NCBI GenBank assembly: GCA_023460235.1
Contig: JAEWRE010000068.1
Location: forward strand, 1-64,000
Source: Bacillota bacterium
GTDB taxonomy: Bacteria > Bacillota > Clostridia > TANB77 > CAG-465
Reading direction: 5' to 3'
Length of the DNA stretch: 64,000 bases
Part shown: positions 35,307-43,894 of the stretch, in pieces
How positions within the stretch are numbered: position 1 is the stretch's first letter
Layout: every line of letters starts with the position of its first letter
The notes under the pieces: model-generated
Database searches by the model: none
The model's input: the letters and a program-made list of their open reading frames with translations, nothing else
Told to the model about the DNA's origin: nothing
Position numbers and translations under genes: made by a program

Positions 35307-36444
35307 ATTTTTGCCTCCTTATCTTAGCAAAAGTAGCAAAAATTAATACTAAACTAATGCATGAAAGTGAAATTAGATTTATAATTAAACGTTCCTTACT
35401 TTCATAGTAATATAATGTATATAATGAATCTGTTATAATTCTTACTGGGTTTATATACTTAAGTACTGGAACATATACATCCATATAATATTTCATGTTT
35501 ACATTCATCATACCAGATAACATACAAAGTAACATTGTAAAGCTAACTGATACTGTTGTCTTGAATGCTTCACTTTTTGTTGTAATTGCACTAAGGAAAG
35601 CACCAAAGAATATACCACAAATAGATCCAAGTAAACTTATAATTAAAATATACGGTATATCTCCTCCAAAATTTATTTTTAAAGCATATATCATATATGC
35701 AAATAATATAGCTAAATTAATCATCTGTATCGTTATTGAAGCTAAAATTGCAACTAAAAAGCTAAAAAATTTATTTACAGGGCTTATTGCTAATCTACAA
35801 GCTATTGTTGAAAGGTTTGCTTGTGTAGAATTTACTACATTGACTCCTAAAAAACATGCATACATACATGACATTCCAATTATTGTATAAAAATAAATAA
35901 TTGTTGTATCCGGAAAAGATTTTGAATGCGAAACATCTTCTACAAATTCTTTACTATTGTTCACATCATTTAATAAACCCTCTGCTAAAGCCTTAGGATT
36001 TTTACTAATTATATTGGTTACATCATTAGTCTTCTTTTGAAATTCATCTAACATAAATTTAACTACAGTTTGTTTATATCCATTTTCTTTTATATTAAAA
36101 TTTATATCGTTATTTCCTAATTCAATATAACCTATTATTTCATTATTTTCTATTTTAGTTTCAAGTTCTTCTTTGTTACTATCATAAGTTACATTTAATA
36201 TACCATCTTCATTTTTACTTTTATCTAGTGAATTTATAAATTCTTTAAAATAAGAATTATTTTCATAAATACTATTATCTACTATTGCAATATCTATCGT
36301 TTCAAAACTTTCACCTTTTAAGAGATTCGAAAATGCAAATTTAAATAATGTAGTTAAAATTATTGGAAACATTATTAGCCAAAATATCATTTCTTTACTT
36401 CTTATACAACATTTAAAATTATATTTAAATAAATGCCAAAACAT
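35293..36444 (-). CDS. ABC-2 type exporter permease, first subunit
   Basis: The 383-residue protein has a first helix at about 19-38, an extracellular domain to about 180, and then five helices including a long central block. It is related to the next gene (same topology). It follows the ATPase gene by 13 bases. It is the partner permease of a two-permease ABC exporter. Confidence 0.88.
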   Translation of the reverse strand: MFWHLFKYNFKCCIRSKEMIFWLIMFPIILTTLFKFAFSNLLKGESFETIDIAIVDNSIYENNSYFKEFINSLDKSKNEDGILNVTYDSNKEELETKIENNEIIGYIELGNNDINFNIKENGYKQTVVKFMLDEFQKKTNDVTNIISKNPKALAEGLLNDVNNSKEFVEDVSHSKSFPDTTIIYFYTIIGMSCMYACFLGVNVVNSTQANLSTIACRLAISPVNKFFSFLVAILASITIQMINLAILFAYMIYALKINFGGDIPYILIISLLGSICGIFFGAFLSAITTKSEAFKTTVSVSFTMLLCMLSGMMNVNMKYYMDVYVPVLKYINPVRIITDSLYTLYYYESKERLIINLISLSCISLVLIFATFAKIRRQKYASI

Positions 36445-36457
36445 AATTTTCTCCTCT

Positions 36458-37393
36458 CTAATTATCTCTTAATTCTTTTCCAGTTATCTCCAAGAATACA
36501 TCATTTAATGTTGGTTGTTCAGAATGAATCTTACTTGGTGTAATGTTTCTTGTTTTTAGAAAATCAAGAATTATTTCTAAATTATTAAGTTCATCAGTAC
36601 ATTTTATAAATAGTGTATTTTCTTTATACTCTACCATAATAACATTGTATAAGCTATGAATTTCACTTAATACTTTATCGTCCAAATCTTCAATATACAT
36701 GGAAATTCTATCACCTTGTTTTATCATAGATTTAATTTGATCTTTTGTACCATATGCAATTACCTTGCCGCTATCCATTATCGCAATTTTATCACATAAA
36801 AATTCTATTTCATCCATATAGTGAGATGTGTATAATATTGTAGCACCTTGTTCATTTAATTTTTTAATTCCTTCTAGTATATTATTTCTACTTTGTGGAT
36901 CAACAGCTACTGTTGGTTCATCAAGGATTATTAACTTTGGTTTATGTGCTATTCCACAAGCAATATTTAATCTTCTAAGTAATCCACCACTAAGTTTTTT
37001 AGGATAAAATTTCTTAAAATCATTAAGTGAAACAAAATCTATTGCTTCTTTTACATACTGATTTTTTTTATCCTTATCCTTTATATATAGTCCACAGAAA
37101 TAGTCAATGTTTTCCTCTACTGTGAGTTCATCGAATACTGCTACGTTTTGAAAAACAACACCAATATCTTTTTTTATATCATAAGCTACTGGACTCATAT
37201 TCTTTCCAAATATTTTTATACTTCCCTTATCATATTTTAAAAGTGACAATATGCAATTGATTGCAGTTGTCTTGCCAGAACCATTTGGCCCTAAAAGTCC
37301 AAACACTTCTCCCTCATTCACTTCTAAATTTAAATGATCAAGCGCAATAAGTTCTTTATATCTTTTTACTAAATTTTCAACTTGAATAACCAT
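36458..37393 (-). CDS. ABC exporter ATP-binding protein
   Basis: The start is ATG 37393 after GGAGG. The 311-residue protein has Walker A GPNGSGKTTAIN near residue 38, signature LSGGLLRRL near 135, Walker B LIILDEPTVAVDP near 155 and the switch His in YTSHYMDE. The C-terminal extension of about 90 residues ends in PTLNDVFLEITGKEL, typical of drug/peptide exporter ATPases. It is the first gene of the exporter operon. Confidence 0.94.
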   Translation of the reverse strand: MVIQVENLVKRYKELIALDHLNLEVNEGEVFGLLGPNGSGKTTAINCILSLLKYDKGSIKIFGKNMSPVAYDIKKDIGVVFQNVAVFDELTVEENIDYFCGLYIKDKDKKNQYVKEAIDFVSLNDFKKFYPKKLSGGLLRRLNIACGIAHKPKLIILDEPTVAVDPQSRNNILEGIKKLNEQGATILYTSHYMDEIEFLCDKIAIMDSGKVIAYGTKDQIKSMIKQGDRISMYIEDLDDKVLSEIHSLYNVIMVEYKENTLFIKCTDELNNLEIILDFLKTRNITPSKIHSEQPTLNDVFLEITGKELRDN

Positions 37394-37451
37394 AAATACC
37401 TCCAATTTATATTTATAATTATATTAGATTTGCAGTCGATATAAAAGTGAA

Positions 37452-37487
37452 ATTTGTAATATTTTGTAATGACATTTGTAATATTTT
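37452..37487 (+). promoter_or_regulatory. Direct repeat, possible response-regulator site
   Basis: ATTTGTAATATTTT occurs at 37452-37465 and 37474-37487, 22 bases apart (about two helical turns), between the divergent exporter and two-component operons. A TATAAT at 37522-37527 may serve the plus-strand operon. Confidence 0.45.
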
Positions 37488-37552
37488 AGTATTTATACTT
37501 TAAAAGTAAGTGACCACATGATATAATACTCCTAAAAATGGAGGTGATCTGT

Positions 37553-38656
37553 TTGAGAAGAATATATGATAAGATATTAATATTTTCTATATGTTCTATT
37601 ATATATCTATTTGAAGGAATAACCTTTTATAGTGTAATACCAATTTTAATAGTTTTTATAGTTTCATCATTTATTGAATATATAAATAACGTAACTAAGA
37701 ATTTTGTTATAAACAACATATGCTTAATATCTATGTTTGTCCTTTCTCTATATTATAGTGATATATCATATTTCATACCAATATTTATATATGACATATC
37801 AAATAATTACTTTAAAATAGCATATACAATTCCAGCTATTTTAAATGAAATTATAAAAAATAATATATCTTACAGATCATTAATTTTTATACTTTTTATT
37901 TGTATACTATCCGAATACTTAAGAAAATTAACAAATAGAATTGACACACTAGAAGATGAATACATTATTCAAAGAGATACAAACAAAGAATATGAAATTG
38001 AACTAAAAAACAAAAATAAAGAGTTAATATATAGTCAAAATGATAAAATACTATCTGCAACTTTAGATGAAAGAAATAGAATTGCACGTGATATACATGA
38101 TAATGTTGGTCATATTTTATCTAGTTCACTACTTCAAATAGGTGCAATGGTAGTTGCTGAAAAAGATGAAGAAAAAAAAGAAAAACTAAAAGTATTAAAA
38201 TCGACTTTAGATAATGGTATGAATAACATTAGAGACAGTATACACAATATATATAACGATTCTATAGATTTAAAATTAGAAATAGAAAAAATTATTGATG
38301 AATTTAACTCAATTGATATACAATTAAAATACTACATTAACGGAAATACCTTATCAAATGAATTAAAAACTACATTTATATATATAATTAAAGAAGCTAT
38401 AACAAATACTGTAAAACATTCAAATGCAAGTGTAATCAATATTACTTTAATTGAACATCCAGCAATGTATAAAATACTAATACATGATAACGGCAATACT
38501 ACAAATAAATATACATTTGATGATATAGTACCAAAAGGCATTGGTTTAAATAGCATAACAACAAGAGTAAAACTTCTTAATGGGGTTATAGATATACAAA
38601 ATAGTGATGGGTTTAAAATTTGGGTAACGATACCAAATACAAAAGAAAGGAAATAA
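37553..38656 (+). CDS. NarL-type sensor histidine kinase
   Basis: The TTG at 37553 follows GGAGGTGAT at the right distance; the ATG at 37538 lies within that ribosome site. The protein of about 367 residues has four or five membrane segments in residues 5-130, a coiled linker, the HisKA_3 box ERNRIARDIHDNVGH near 180 with the phosphorylated His, and an HATPase domain with EAITNTVKHS and GIGLNSI. The signal is unknown. It is followed after 4 bases by its regulator and is divergent from an ABC exporter, the common arrangement for peptide-stress sensing. Confidence 0.9.
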   Translation: MRRIYDKILIFSICSIIYLFEGITFYSVIPILIVFIVSSFIEYINNVTKNFVINNICLISMFVLSLYYSDISYFIPIFIYDISNNYFKIAYTIPAILNEIIKNNISYRSLIFILFICILSEYLRKLTNRIDTLEDEYIIQRDTNKEYEIELKNKNKELIYSQNDKILSATLDERNRIARDIHDNVGHILSSSLLQIGAMVVAEKDEEKKEKLKVLKSTLDNGMNNIRDSIHNIYNDSIDLKLEIEKIIDEFNSIDIQLKYYINGNTLSNELKTTFIYIIKEAITNTVKHSNASVINITLIEHPAMYKILIHDNGNTTNKYTFDDIVPKGIGLNSITTRVKLLNGVIDIQNSDGFKIWVTIPNTKERK

Positions 38657-38660
38657 AATT

Positions 38661-39284
38661 ATGAATATAGTTATAGTTGATGATGATATATTAGTATGTA
38701 ATTCATTGAAGACTATTGTAACATCTGGAAATATAGATGTTATGGGAATAGGACATTCATATGATGATGCTATAAGTTTATACAATAAATACAAACCTGA
38801 TATATTACTTATGGATATACGTATGGGAAATGATAAAACCGGTCTTGATGCTGCACAAGAAATATTAAATAATGATGCTAATGCAAAAATTTTATTTCTT
38901 ACAACATTTCTTGATGATGAATATATATTAAAAGCAATTAGAATCGGTGCAAAAGGATATATTTTAAAACAAGACTTTGAAAATCTTATCCCTGCTCTAA
39001 ATGCAGTCTATTGTAATCAAAGTGTATTTGGAAGTGATATAACAAAGAAAATACCTGAATTAGTGGTAAAATCAGCAAATGTAAGTCATAAAGAATGTAA
39101 TTTAGATAAAAAAGACATAGAAATAATAACTTTAATTGCTAAAGGGCTTTCAAATAAAGAAATTTCAGAAAAATTATTTCTAAGTGAAGGAACTATTAGA
39201 AATTATATTAGTTTAATTATGGAAAAACTAGCTTTAAAAAGTAGAACTCAACTTGTTATATATTACTACAACAATATAAAGTAA
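38661..39284 (+). CDS. NarL/LuxR-type response regulator
   Basis: The 207-residue protein has a receiver domain with acidic DDD near 6-8, the phospho-acceptor Asp in LLMDIRMG near 53 and Lys in AKGYILKQ near 105. A LuxR-type helix-turn-helix lies at about 145-200 (AKGLSNKEISEKLFLSEGTI). It is the partner of the kinase 4 bases upstream and probably acts on the divergent exporter promoter. Its last 140 bases are partly repeated at 40163-40307. Confidence 0.93.
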   Translation: MNIVIVDDDILVCNSLKTIVTSGNIDVMGIGHSYDDAISLYNKYKPDILLMDIRMGNDKTGLDAAQEILNNDANAKILFLTTFLDDEYILKAIRIGAKGYILKQDFENLIPALNAVYCNQSVFGSDITKKIPELVVKSANVSHKECNLDKKDIEIITLIAKGLSNKEISEKLFLSEGTIRNYISLIMEKLALKSRTQLVIYYYNNIK

Positions 39285-39522
39285 AAAACTATCAGTAAAA
39301 AATATTTAAATTTACTTTAACAATTCATTGAATTATCTAAGTTTTACTTTCTTCATATTTGTCATCCTTTAAGGCTTATAAATTACACTTATTATATTAC
39401 ATATCAATACTAAATTTAATAAATAAAATAAAAATTGTTAATATTAGTAAATTATTTTTAACAATATTTTAAATTTTAGAAATTTCAAATTAATGGTTAT
39501 AATCTCACTAAACAGAATTTTA

Positions 39523-39550
39523 GAGAGCCTTGAATTAATACAAGACTCTC
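39523..39550 (-). terminator. Terminator of the 39564 gene
   Basis: GAGAGTCTTG and CAAGGCTCTC (minus strand) pair around an 8-base loop. The remaining 39285-39520 stretch shows only AT-rich sequence with no gene that I can support. Confidence 0.65.
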
Positions 39551-39563
39551 CCCTTTTACTTTT

Positions 39564-40052
39564 TTATTCTTCTTTTTTTTGTTTTTTGCTTTGTTTTTTG
39601 CTTATACACATTATTATAATTCCCATAACAACAAAAGAAAAAATAATATATCCCCCAACTATTAATTCATTCTTATAACTTCTAGTTTCAGAATATAGTT
39701 CACTTACATCGCAATAATGATATACTTTTCTAATCTCATTACCAATAATTGTTGTATCATTCTTAATTTGAAGTGATACATCAAATCTAAATTTTACAGA
39801 TTCATCCAAAGATTCAAAATAATATTTACCCTGAGTATTAATTGTTACATAAGTTAGATCTTCCTTCTCAGAATAATATATTGACATCATTGCATCTTTG
39901 GTATTTTTTTCAGACATAAACCGCCATTTTCCCTCAAGACATACTTTTTCTTCAGTACTAATCTCTTCCATGAGTATAACGTCAGCATATGCCTTATAAT
40001 TAGTAATAAGGATGCTAACAAAAATTGTAAATAATAAAAAAATCTTTTTCAT
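39564..40052 (-). CDS. Exported, C-terminally anchored protein of unknown function
   Basis: The 162-residue protein has a signal peptide (MKKIFLLFTIFVSILITNYKAYA), an extracellular domain with two cysteines (at VCLEGKWRF and HYCDVSE), and a C-terminal helix (IIFSFVVMGIIIMCI) followed by a Lys/Gln-rich cytoplasmic tail. This is a type-I single-pass layout. I do not recognise the family. It lies between the response regulator gene and a duplicated fragment of that gene. Confidence 0.72.
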   Translation of the reverse strand: MKKIFLLFTIFVSILITNYKAYADVILMEEISTEEKVCLEGKWRFMSEKNTKDAMMSIYYSEKEDLTYVTINTQGKYYFESLDESVKFRFDVSLQIKNDTTIIGNEIRKVYHYCDVSELYSETRSYKNELIVGGYIIFSFVVMGIIIMCISKKQSKKQKKEE

Positions 40053-40162
40053 TTTATTTTTCCTCCATTATAAGAAATAAAAAATATGTTAACTAATTAC
40101 ATTTTATCACATCTCATATTTTATGTCAAATACAATCTCAAATGTTACAGAAAATGAAATAT

Positions 40163-40307
40163 AGGAATTATTAAGTTAATTGTTGAAGGATTTTCAAAAA
40201 AGAAATTTCCGAATTTTTTAGAAGAAGAAACTATAAGAAATTATATTAGTTTAATTATGGAAAAGCTAGCTTTGAAAAGTAGAACTCAACTTGTTATATA
40301 TTACTAA
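40163..40307 (+). pseudogene. Fragment of the response regulator's HTH domain
   Basis: The sequence repeats the end of the 38661-39284 gene. The last 70 bases (from GAAATTATATTAG) match with two differences, while the first part is more diverged. The frame is not intact (for example GAATTTTTTAGAAG replaces AAATTATTTC), and no start or ribosome site remains. It is a decayed partial duplication. The flanks 40053-40162 show nothing else that I can support. Confidence 0.75.
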
Positions 40308-40320
40308 ACAATATATAATA

Positions 40321-40366
40321 AAAAATGTCAGTAACTTATCAATTACGATAAGTTACTGACATTTTT
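40321..40366. terminator. Strong terminator, 20-base arms
   Basis: AAAAATGTCAGTAACTTATC and its inverted copy flank a 6-base loop just past the end of the Spo0A_C-like gene. Confidence 0.92.
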
Positions 40367-40369
40367 TAT

Positions 40370-40903
40370 TTACAATTTAACTTTTAATCTTATATAATCA
40401 TACGCAGTCGACATAAATTCTGAATTTTTCGGTTTAAAAGTTATACCAATATCTTTAAAACCCTCCTCATTATTTATAAAAGCTGTCTCAATAGAATGTC
40501 TTATGGCTCTTTCAGCCCTGTTATTAGTTGTATTAAATTCTTTCGCCGTATCTTCGTACATAACATTAATTATAGAATTACGGGCCTCATTTGACCAATT
40601 GTTATCAACAAGCATTTTAGAAAGAATCCACCGAATGTACCAATATCCTTTTACTCCATTTTTAAATCCAAGTTCTTTCATAAAATTATCAGTGATAAGT
40701 TCAGCAAAGTCATTAACATTTGACTCAGCTATTTCATATGGTGCAAATCCGAATTTATTATCTTCAAAATCAAAACCATACGGCATAAGTCTTAATGTTT
40801 CCTCCGAAACCCAAAGCCCTATATCCCTCATTTTTACTTTTGCATTTTTCTTAGGAGTAATTTTTAAAAGATTCGTACTTTCATTTTGTAAAACCTTCTC
40901 CAT
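40370..40903 (-). CDS. Stand-alone Spo0A C-terminal-domain-like protein
   Basis: The 177-residue protein has an N-terminal segment of about 75 residues without a receiver domain, followed by a clear match to the Spo0A DNA-binding domain. Shared blocks are VKGYWYIR (Spo0A IKGYLYLR), AKEFNTTNNRAERAIRHSIE ([20 protein letters not shown]) and KNSEFMSTAYDYIRLK (TNSEFIAMVADKLRLE). It may bind Spo0A-type boxes without phosphorylation control. The conserved Arg of GYxYxR is encoded by CGG. The start has GGAGGG. It is a single gene with a strong terminator. The full-length Spo0A is not in the window. Confidence 0.85.
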   Translation of the reverse strand: MEKVLQNESTNLLKITPKKNAKVKMRDIGLWVSEETLRLMPYGFDFEDNKFGFAPYEIAESNVNDFAELITDNFMKELGFKNGVKGYWYIRWILSKMLVDNNWSNEARNSIINVMYEDTAKEFNTTNNRAERAIRHSIETAFINNEEGFKDIGITFKPKNSEFMSTAYDYIRLKVKL

Positions 40904-41040
40904 AGTATTTTTCCCTCCACTTAAACATTAGTTAATAAGTTAATGGTTACATTTATGGTTTGTTTATATCATTATAGCAAGTATATATCAATACTTTAGA
41001 CATTATAAGTGGAGTTTCGACATTTTTTTCATACATTTTT

Positions 41041-41526
41041 CTATTTATTCTGACTTAATAATTCTACTATTTTCTCTTCTATATCCATTGGATCAACATT
41101 TGGAGCAAACCTTGAGACTACTTCACCATCTCTAGAAACTAAGAATTTTGTAAAGTTCCATTTAACCGCTTTTCCAAATAAAGCTTTTGTTTTATCTTTA
41201 ATAAAATCAAAAAGTGGATCAGCATTTTTACCATTTACATCAATTTTTCCAAATGTTTTGAATGTAACACCATATTTTAATTGACAAAAACTAACAATTT
41301 CATGATTTGTACCAGGAGCCTGTGCTAAGAATTGGTTACATGGAAAATCTAATATTTCAAAGCCTTGATCTTTATATTTTTTATATAATTCTTCTAAACT
41401 TTTATATTGTGGTGTAAAACCACAACCTGTAGCAGTGTTAACTATTAGTAATACCTTATCTTTATATTCAGACATTGATACTTCATTGCCATCAACATCT
41501 CTTACTTTAAAATCATATATATTCAT
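41041..41526 (-). CDS. Glutathione peroxidase family protein (Cys form)
   Basis: The 161-residue protein has the active-site motif NTATGCGFTPQY near residue 30 with Cys instead of selenocysteine, FPCNQFLAQAPG near 60 and WNFTKFLVSRDG near 122, which supply the Gln and Trp/Asn of the catalytic tetrad. It reduces peroxides, in bacteria usually with thioredoxin. The thioredoxin-reductase-like gene nearby (42108) is a plausible electron source. Confidence 0.94.
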   Translation of the reverse strand: MNIYDFKVRDVDGNEVSMSEYKDKVLLIVNTATGCGFTPQYKSLEELYKKYKDQGFEILDFPCNQFLAQAPGTNHEIVSFCQLKYGVTFKTFGKIDVNGKNADPLFDFIKDKTKALFGKAVKWNFTKFLVSRDGEVVSRFAPNVDPMDIEEKIVELLSQNK

Positions 41527-41591
41527 AATAATACCTCCTTATTATTATAATATATTGTATATAATTTACTAATTAAAGTCAAGACATAAAA

Positions 41592-41616
41592 AAAGCTGCC
41601 AAAAAATGGCAGCCTT
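41592..41616 (-). terminator. Terminator of the 41622 gene
   Basis: AAGGCTGCCA and TGGCAGCTTT pair around five T, followed by TTTTT on the minus strand. Confidence 0.85.
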
Positions 41617-41621
41617 ATTTT

Positions 41622-41993
41622 TTAAACGAATTGTATATATATTTTGATTTCCTTATCTTTTGTTTGAATCTCGCAATTTTTAATTAAAATGCAGAGACCT
41701 TCAACATTACTAATAGCATAATTGTGTTTTTTTATTTCAGGTAATATAGACATCCCCTTACATTTTTCTATTTTTCCAAGGGGCCTTTTTAAAACACGAT
41801 TTCCAATAGATACATACTTTGAAATTTCAACGTCATAATACTTATTAAAATTTTTAAATATTGAAGCCTCCTGAATAAAACTTATTATACAGCTAATCCC
41901 TTGTTTCCGTGAATCTTTTGAGATTTTTATTATTTTCTTCAAGTTTTCCTTAGATACCTCACACTTAAAAATATCATCTGCTACTAATAACAT
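41622..41993 (-). CDS. Unrecognised 123-residue protein
   Basis: The start has AGGAGGAG upstream. The product begins MLLVADDIFKCEVSKENLKK. It is soluble, with a helical first half and a beta-rich second half ending KEIKIYIQFV. I do not recognise the family. It has a perfect promoter (42052-42080), its own terminator, and a CGG codon (in SRKQG), so it belongs with the compositionally distinct singletons. Confidence 0.73.
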   Translation of the reverse strand: MLLVADDIFKCEVSKENLKKIIKISKDSRKQGISCIISFIQEASIFKNFNKYYDVEISKYVSIGNRVLKRPLGKIEKCKGMSILPEIKKHNYAISNVEGLCILIKNCEIQTKDKEIKIYIQFV

Positions 41994-42051
41994 AATTTCT
42001 CCTCCTATATGTAATATTTTGGACTTATAATCAATATCAAAATTATGTTAT

Positions 42052-42080
42052 ATTATATCATACATTAATAATTATGTCAA
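42052..42080 (-). promoter_or_regulatory. Perfect sigma-A promoter of the 41622 gene
   Basis: On the minus strand TTGACA (42080-42075), 17 bases, TATAAT (42057-42052). Confidence 0.82.
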
Positions 42081-42107
42081 TTAGTAACGTCTTATTAACT
42101 AATTTTG

Positions 42108-43001
42108 TTACTTTTTCAATTTCAAATCTATTAAATATCTAATACATGATTTTGAGGCAAGTGCTCCCCCTCCTATTGCAGTTGAAATTTGCATAAAACT
42201 ATTTACTACATCACCACACGCAAAAACACCACTCATGTTTGTCATACTATTTTCATCTACTACTATTTTTCCATTTTTTACATATATTCCAAGATTTTTT
42301 TCAAAGTCTTTAATATTTGGAGTTTCGTTTGCAATAAACAATCCATCAATTTGAATTTCTTCTCCATTTTCAAGACTAACTTTATTTAATCTTTCATCAC
42401 CTTGAAGCGTTTCTATTTTTTCTATTCTGATATTAAAGTTTTTTATATCTTCAGAATATATTTCATTTACTTCTATCTTTTTACCATTTGTAAATATAGT
42501 AACATTTGGAGTATAATTTTTAAGTTCAATTGCTTTTAGTATAACATGTTCATTGTGTCCTACAACTCCAACATTTTTATTTCTATAAAAAAAGCCATCG
42601 CAAGCAACACAATAACTCACACCCTTGCCAAGAAATTGTTCTTCATTTTTAACTTCTGGTTTTCCTTTTTTACTTCCGATTGCTATTATTAGTGATTTGG
42701 AAGTATATTTTGATAAATTAGTTATAACTTCAAATTCTCTTTTTTGCTCATCTTCTATTTCAGATACTTTTAGTGCCTTTTCTATTCTAACTTCTACACC
42801 AACTTTTTTTACTTGTTCTTCTGAATTTTTTATATAATCTTTTCCAGAAAAACTTTCTATTCCAAGAAAATTTTCTATTAAGTCTGCTTTTTCAAGTACA
42901 CTATCTTCACCAAGTACTAGTGTTTTATACCCAGCTCTACCTAAATATAATGCTGCCGAAAGTCCAGCAGGACCTTTTCCAATAATTATAACATCGTACA
43001 T
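42108..43001 (-). CDS. Thioredoxin-reductase-like FAD oxidoreductase
   Basis: The ATG at 43001 has AGGAGG upstream. The 297-residue protein has the FAD-binding GKGPAGLSAALYLG at residues 8-21, the redox pair in CVACDGFF near 133, the NAD(P) site VGVVGHNEH near 148 and GVFACGDVVN near 265. The NADPH site has GHNEH instead of the usual GGGxxA, so pyridine-nucleotide use may differ from classical TrxB; ferredoxin-dependent clostridial types also vary here. It precedes no obvious thioredoxin gene. Confidence 0.85.
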   Translation of the reverse strand: MYDVIIIGKGPAGLSAALYLGRAGYKTLVLGEDSVLEKADLIENFLGIESFSGKDYIKNSEEQVKKVGVEVRIEKALKVSEIEDEQKREFEVITNLSKYTSKSLIIAIGSKKGKPEVKNEEQFLGKGVSYCVACDGFFYRNKNVGVVGHNEHVILKAIELKNYTPNVTIFTNGKKIEVNEIYSEDIKNFNIRIEKIETLQGDERLNKVSLENGEEIQIDGLFIANETPNIKDFEKNLGIYVKNGKIVVDENSMTNMSGVFACGDVVNSFMQISTAIGGGALASKSCIRYLIDLKLKK

Positions 43002-43029
43002 ATTACTACCTCCTACTAAAGACACATAT

Positions 43030-43746
43030 TTATATCATATGCACTTTTAAATTCTTTTTTACTGTTTTATAATCTGGCATATATTTTTCAACCAAATTCC
43101 AGAATTTTTCTGAATGATTCATATATTTAAGATGACAAATCTCATGTAATACCACATAATCAATCTCAGTTCTAGTAAATTTTACTAATTCAACATTAAT
43201 AGTTATATTCTTTGTTGAAGAACACAATCCCCATGAGCTTTTTAACTTTTTTATTCTCACATTTTTAGGATAAAGATTTGTTATATGACAAAATTTATTT
43301 ATCGAATCATTAACTTCTTCTCTGACAATATCAAAATATAATTTGTACACAGCTATTTCCACTTCTTTTTTTATCAATTCTTTCGAATTCAATTTATTCA
43401 TCAAAGAAGAGTTAACCCCAACGATAATTTTGTCATTGCTAATCATTGCAGTACTATTAGAGATATTTGTATATTGTAAATTTAAAAAATATTTCTTTCC
43501 TAGTATATTTAATATTTCACCATCAACATATTCATTGTCAAATTTATTAACCTTACTAGTTTCAGATAGTTTTTTTAATATCCAGTGTTTCTTTTTATCA
43601 ATTACCGCATATATTTGTTCATTTTTTATATATTTTGGTACTTTTACAATAACATTATTTGACTTTATGCAAATATATATATTTTTTCTTTTTGCCCTAT
43701 CAATTGTGTATTCTATATTATCTATTACTAAATGATCATATACCAT
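43030..43746 (-). CDS. YgjP-like (M48-type) metal-dependent hydrolase
   Basis: The 238-residue protein has the zinc motif VVLHEICHLKYMNHS near residue 200 (HEICH with a following His) and the upstream SSWGLCSSTKNIT. This is the DUF45/YgjP family with a WLM-like metallopeptidase fold. E. coli YgjP was reported to act on UTP; physiological roles are unclear. It is followed by the FAD oxidoreductase 28 bases downstream. Confidence 0.88.
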   Translation of the reverse strand: MVYDHLVIDNIEYTIDRAKRKNIYICIKSNNVIVKVPKYIKNEQIYAVIDKKKHWILKKLSETSKVNKFDNEYVDGEILNILGKKYFLNLQYTNISNSTAMISNDKIIVGVNSSLMNKLNSKELIKKEVEIAVYKLYFDIVREEVNDSINKFCHITNLYPKNVRIKKLKSSWGLCSSTKNITINVELVKFTRTEIDYVVLHEICHLKYMNHSEKFWNLVEKYMPDYKTVKKNLKVHMI

Positions 43747-43836
43747 TTTATTTATATATCTCCCATGTACTAACTTGATATATATATTTTATCACAGAAA
43801 CTTATCATATTCAATATTTGAATTTAATCATACGAT

Positions 43837-43874
43837 AAAAATAGAGACACAAAATTAAAGTATGCCTCTATTTT
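43837..43874 (-). terminator. Terminator of the YhgE-like gene
   Basis: AAAATAGAG and CTCTATTTTT (minus strand) close a stem with a long loop. Confidence 0.6.
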
Positions 43875-43894
43875 ATACATTTTATATATTTTAA

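Noticed and set aside
40163..40307. A short regulator gene
   Set aside because: It has no start or ribosome site, and its first part is frameshifted relative to the regulator; it is a decayed duplicate.
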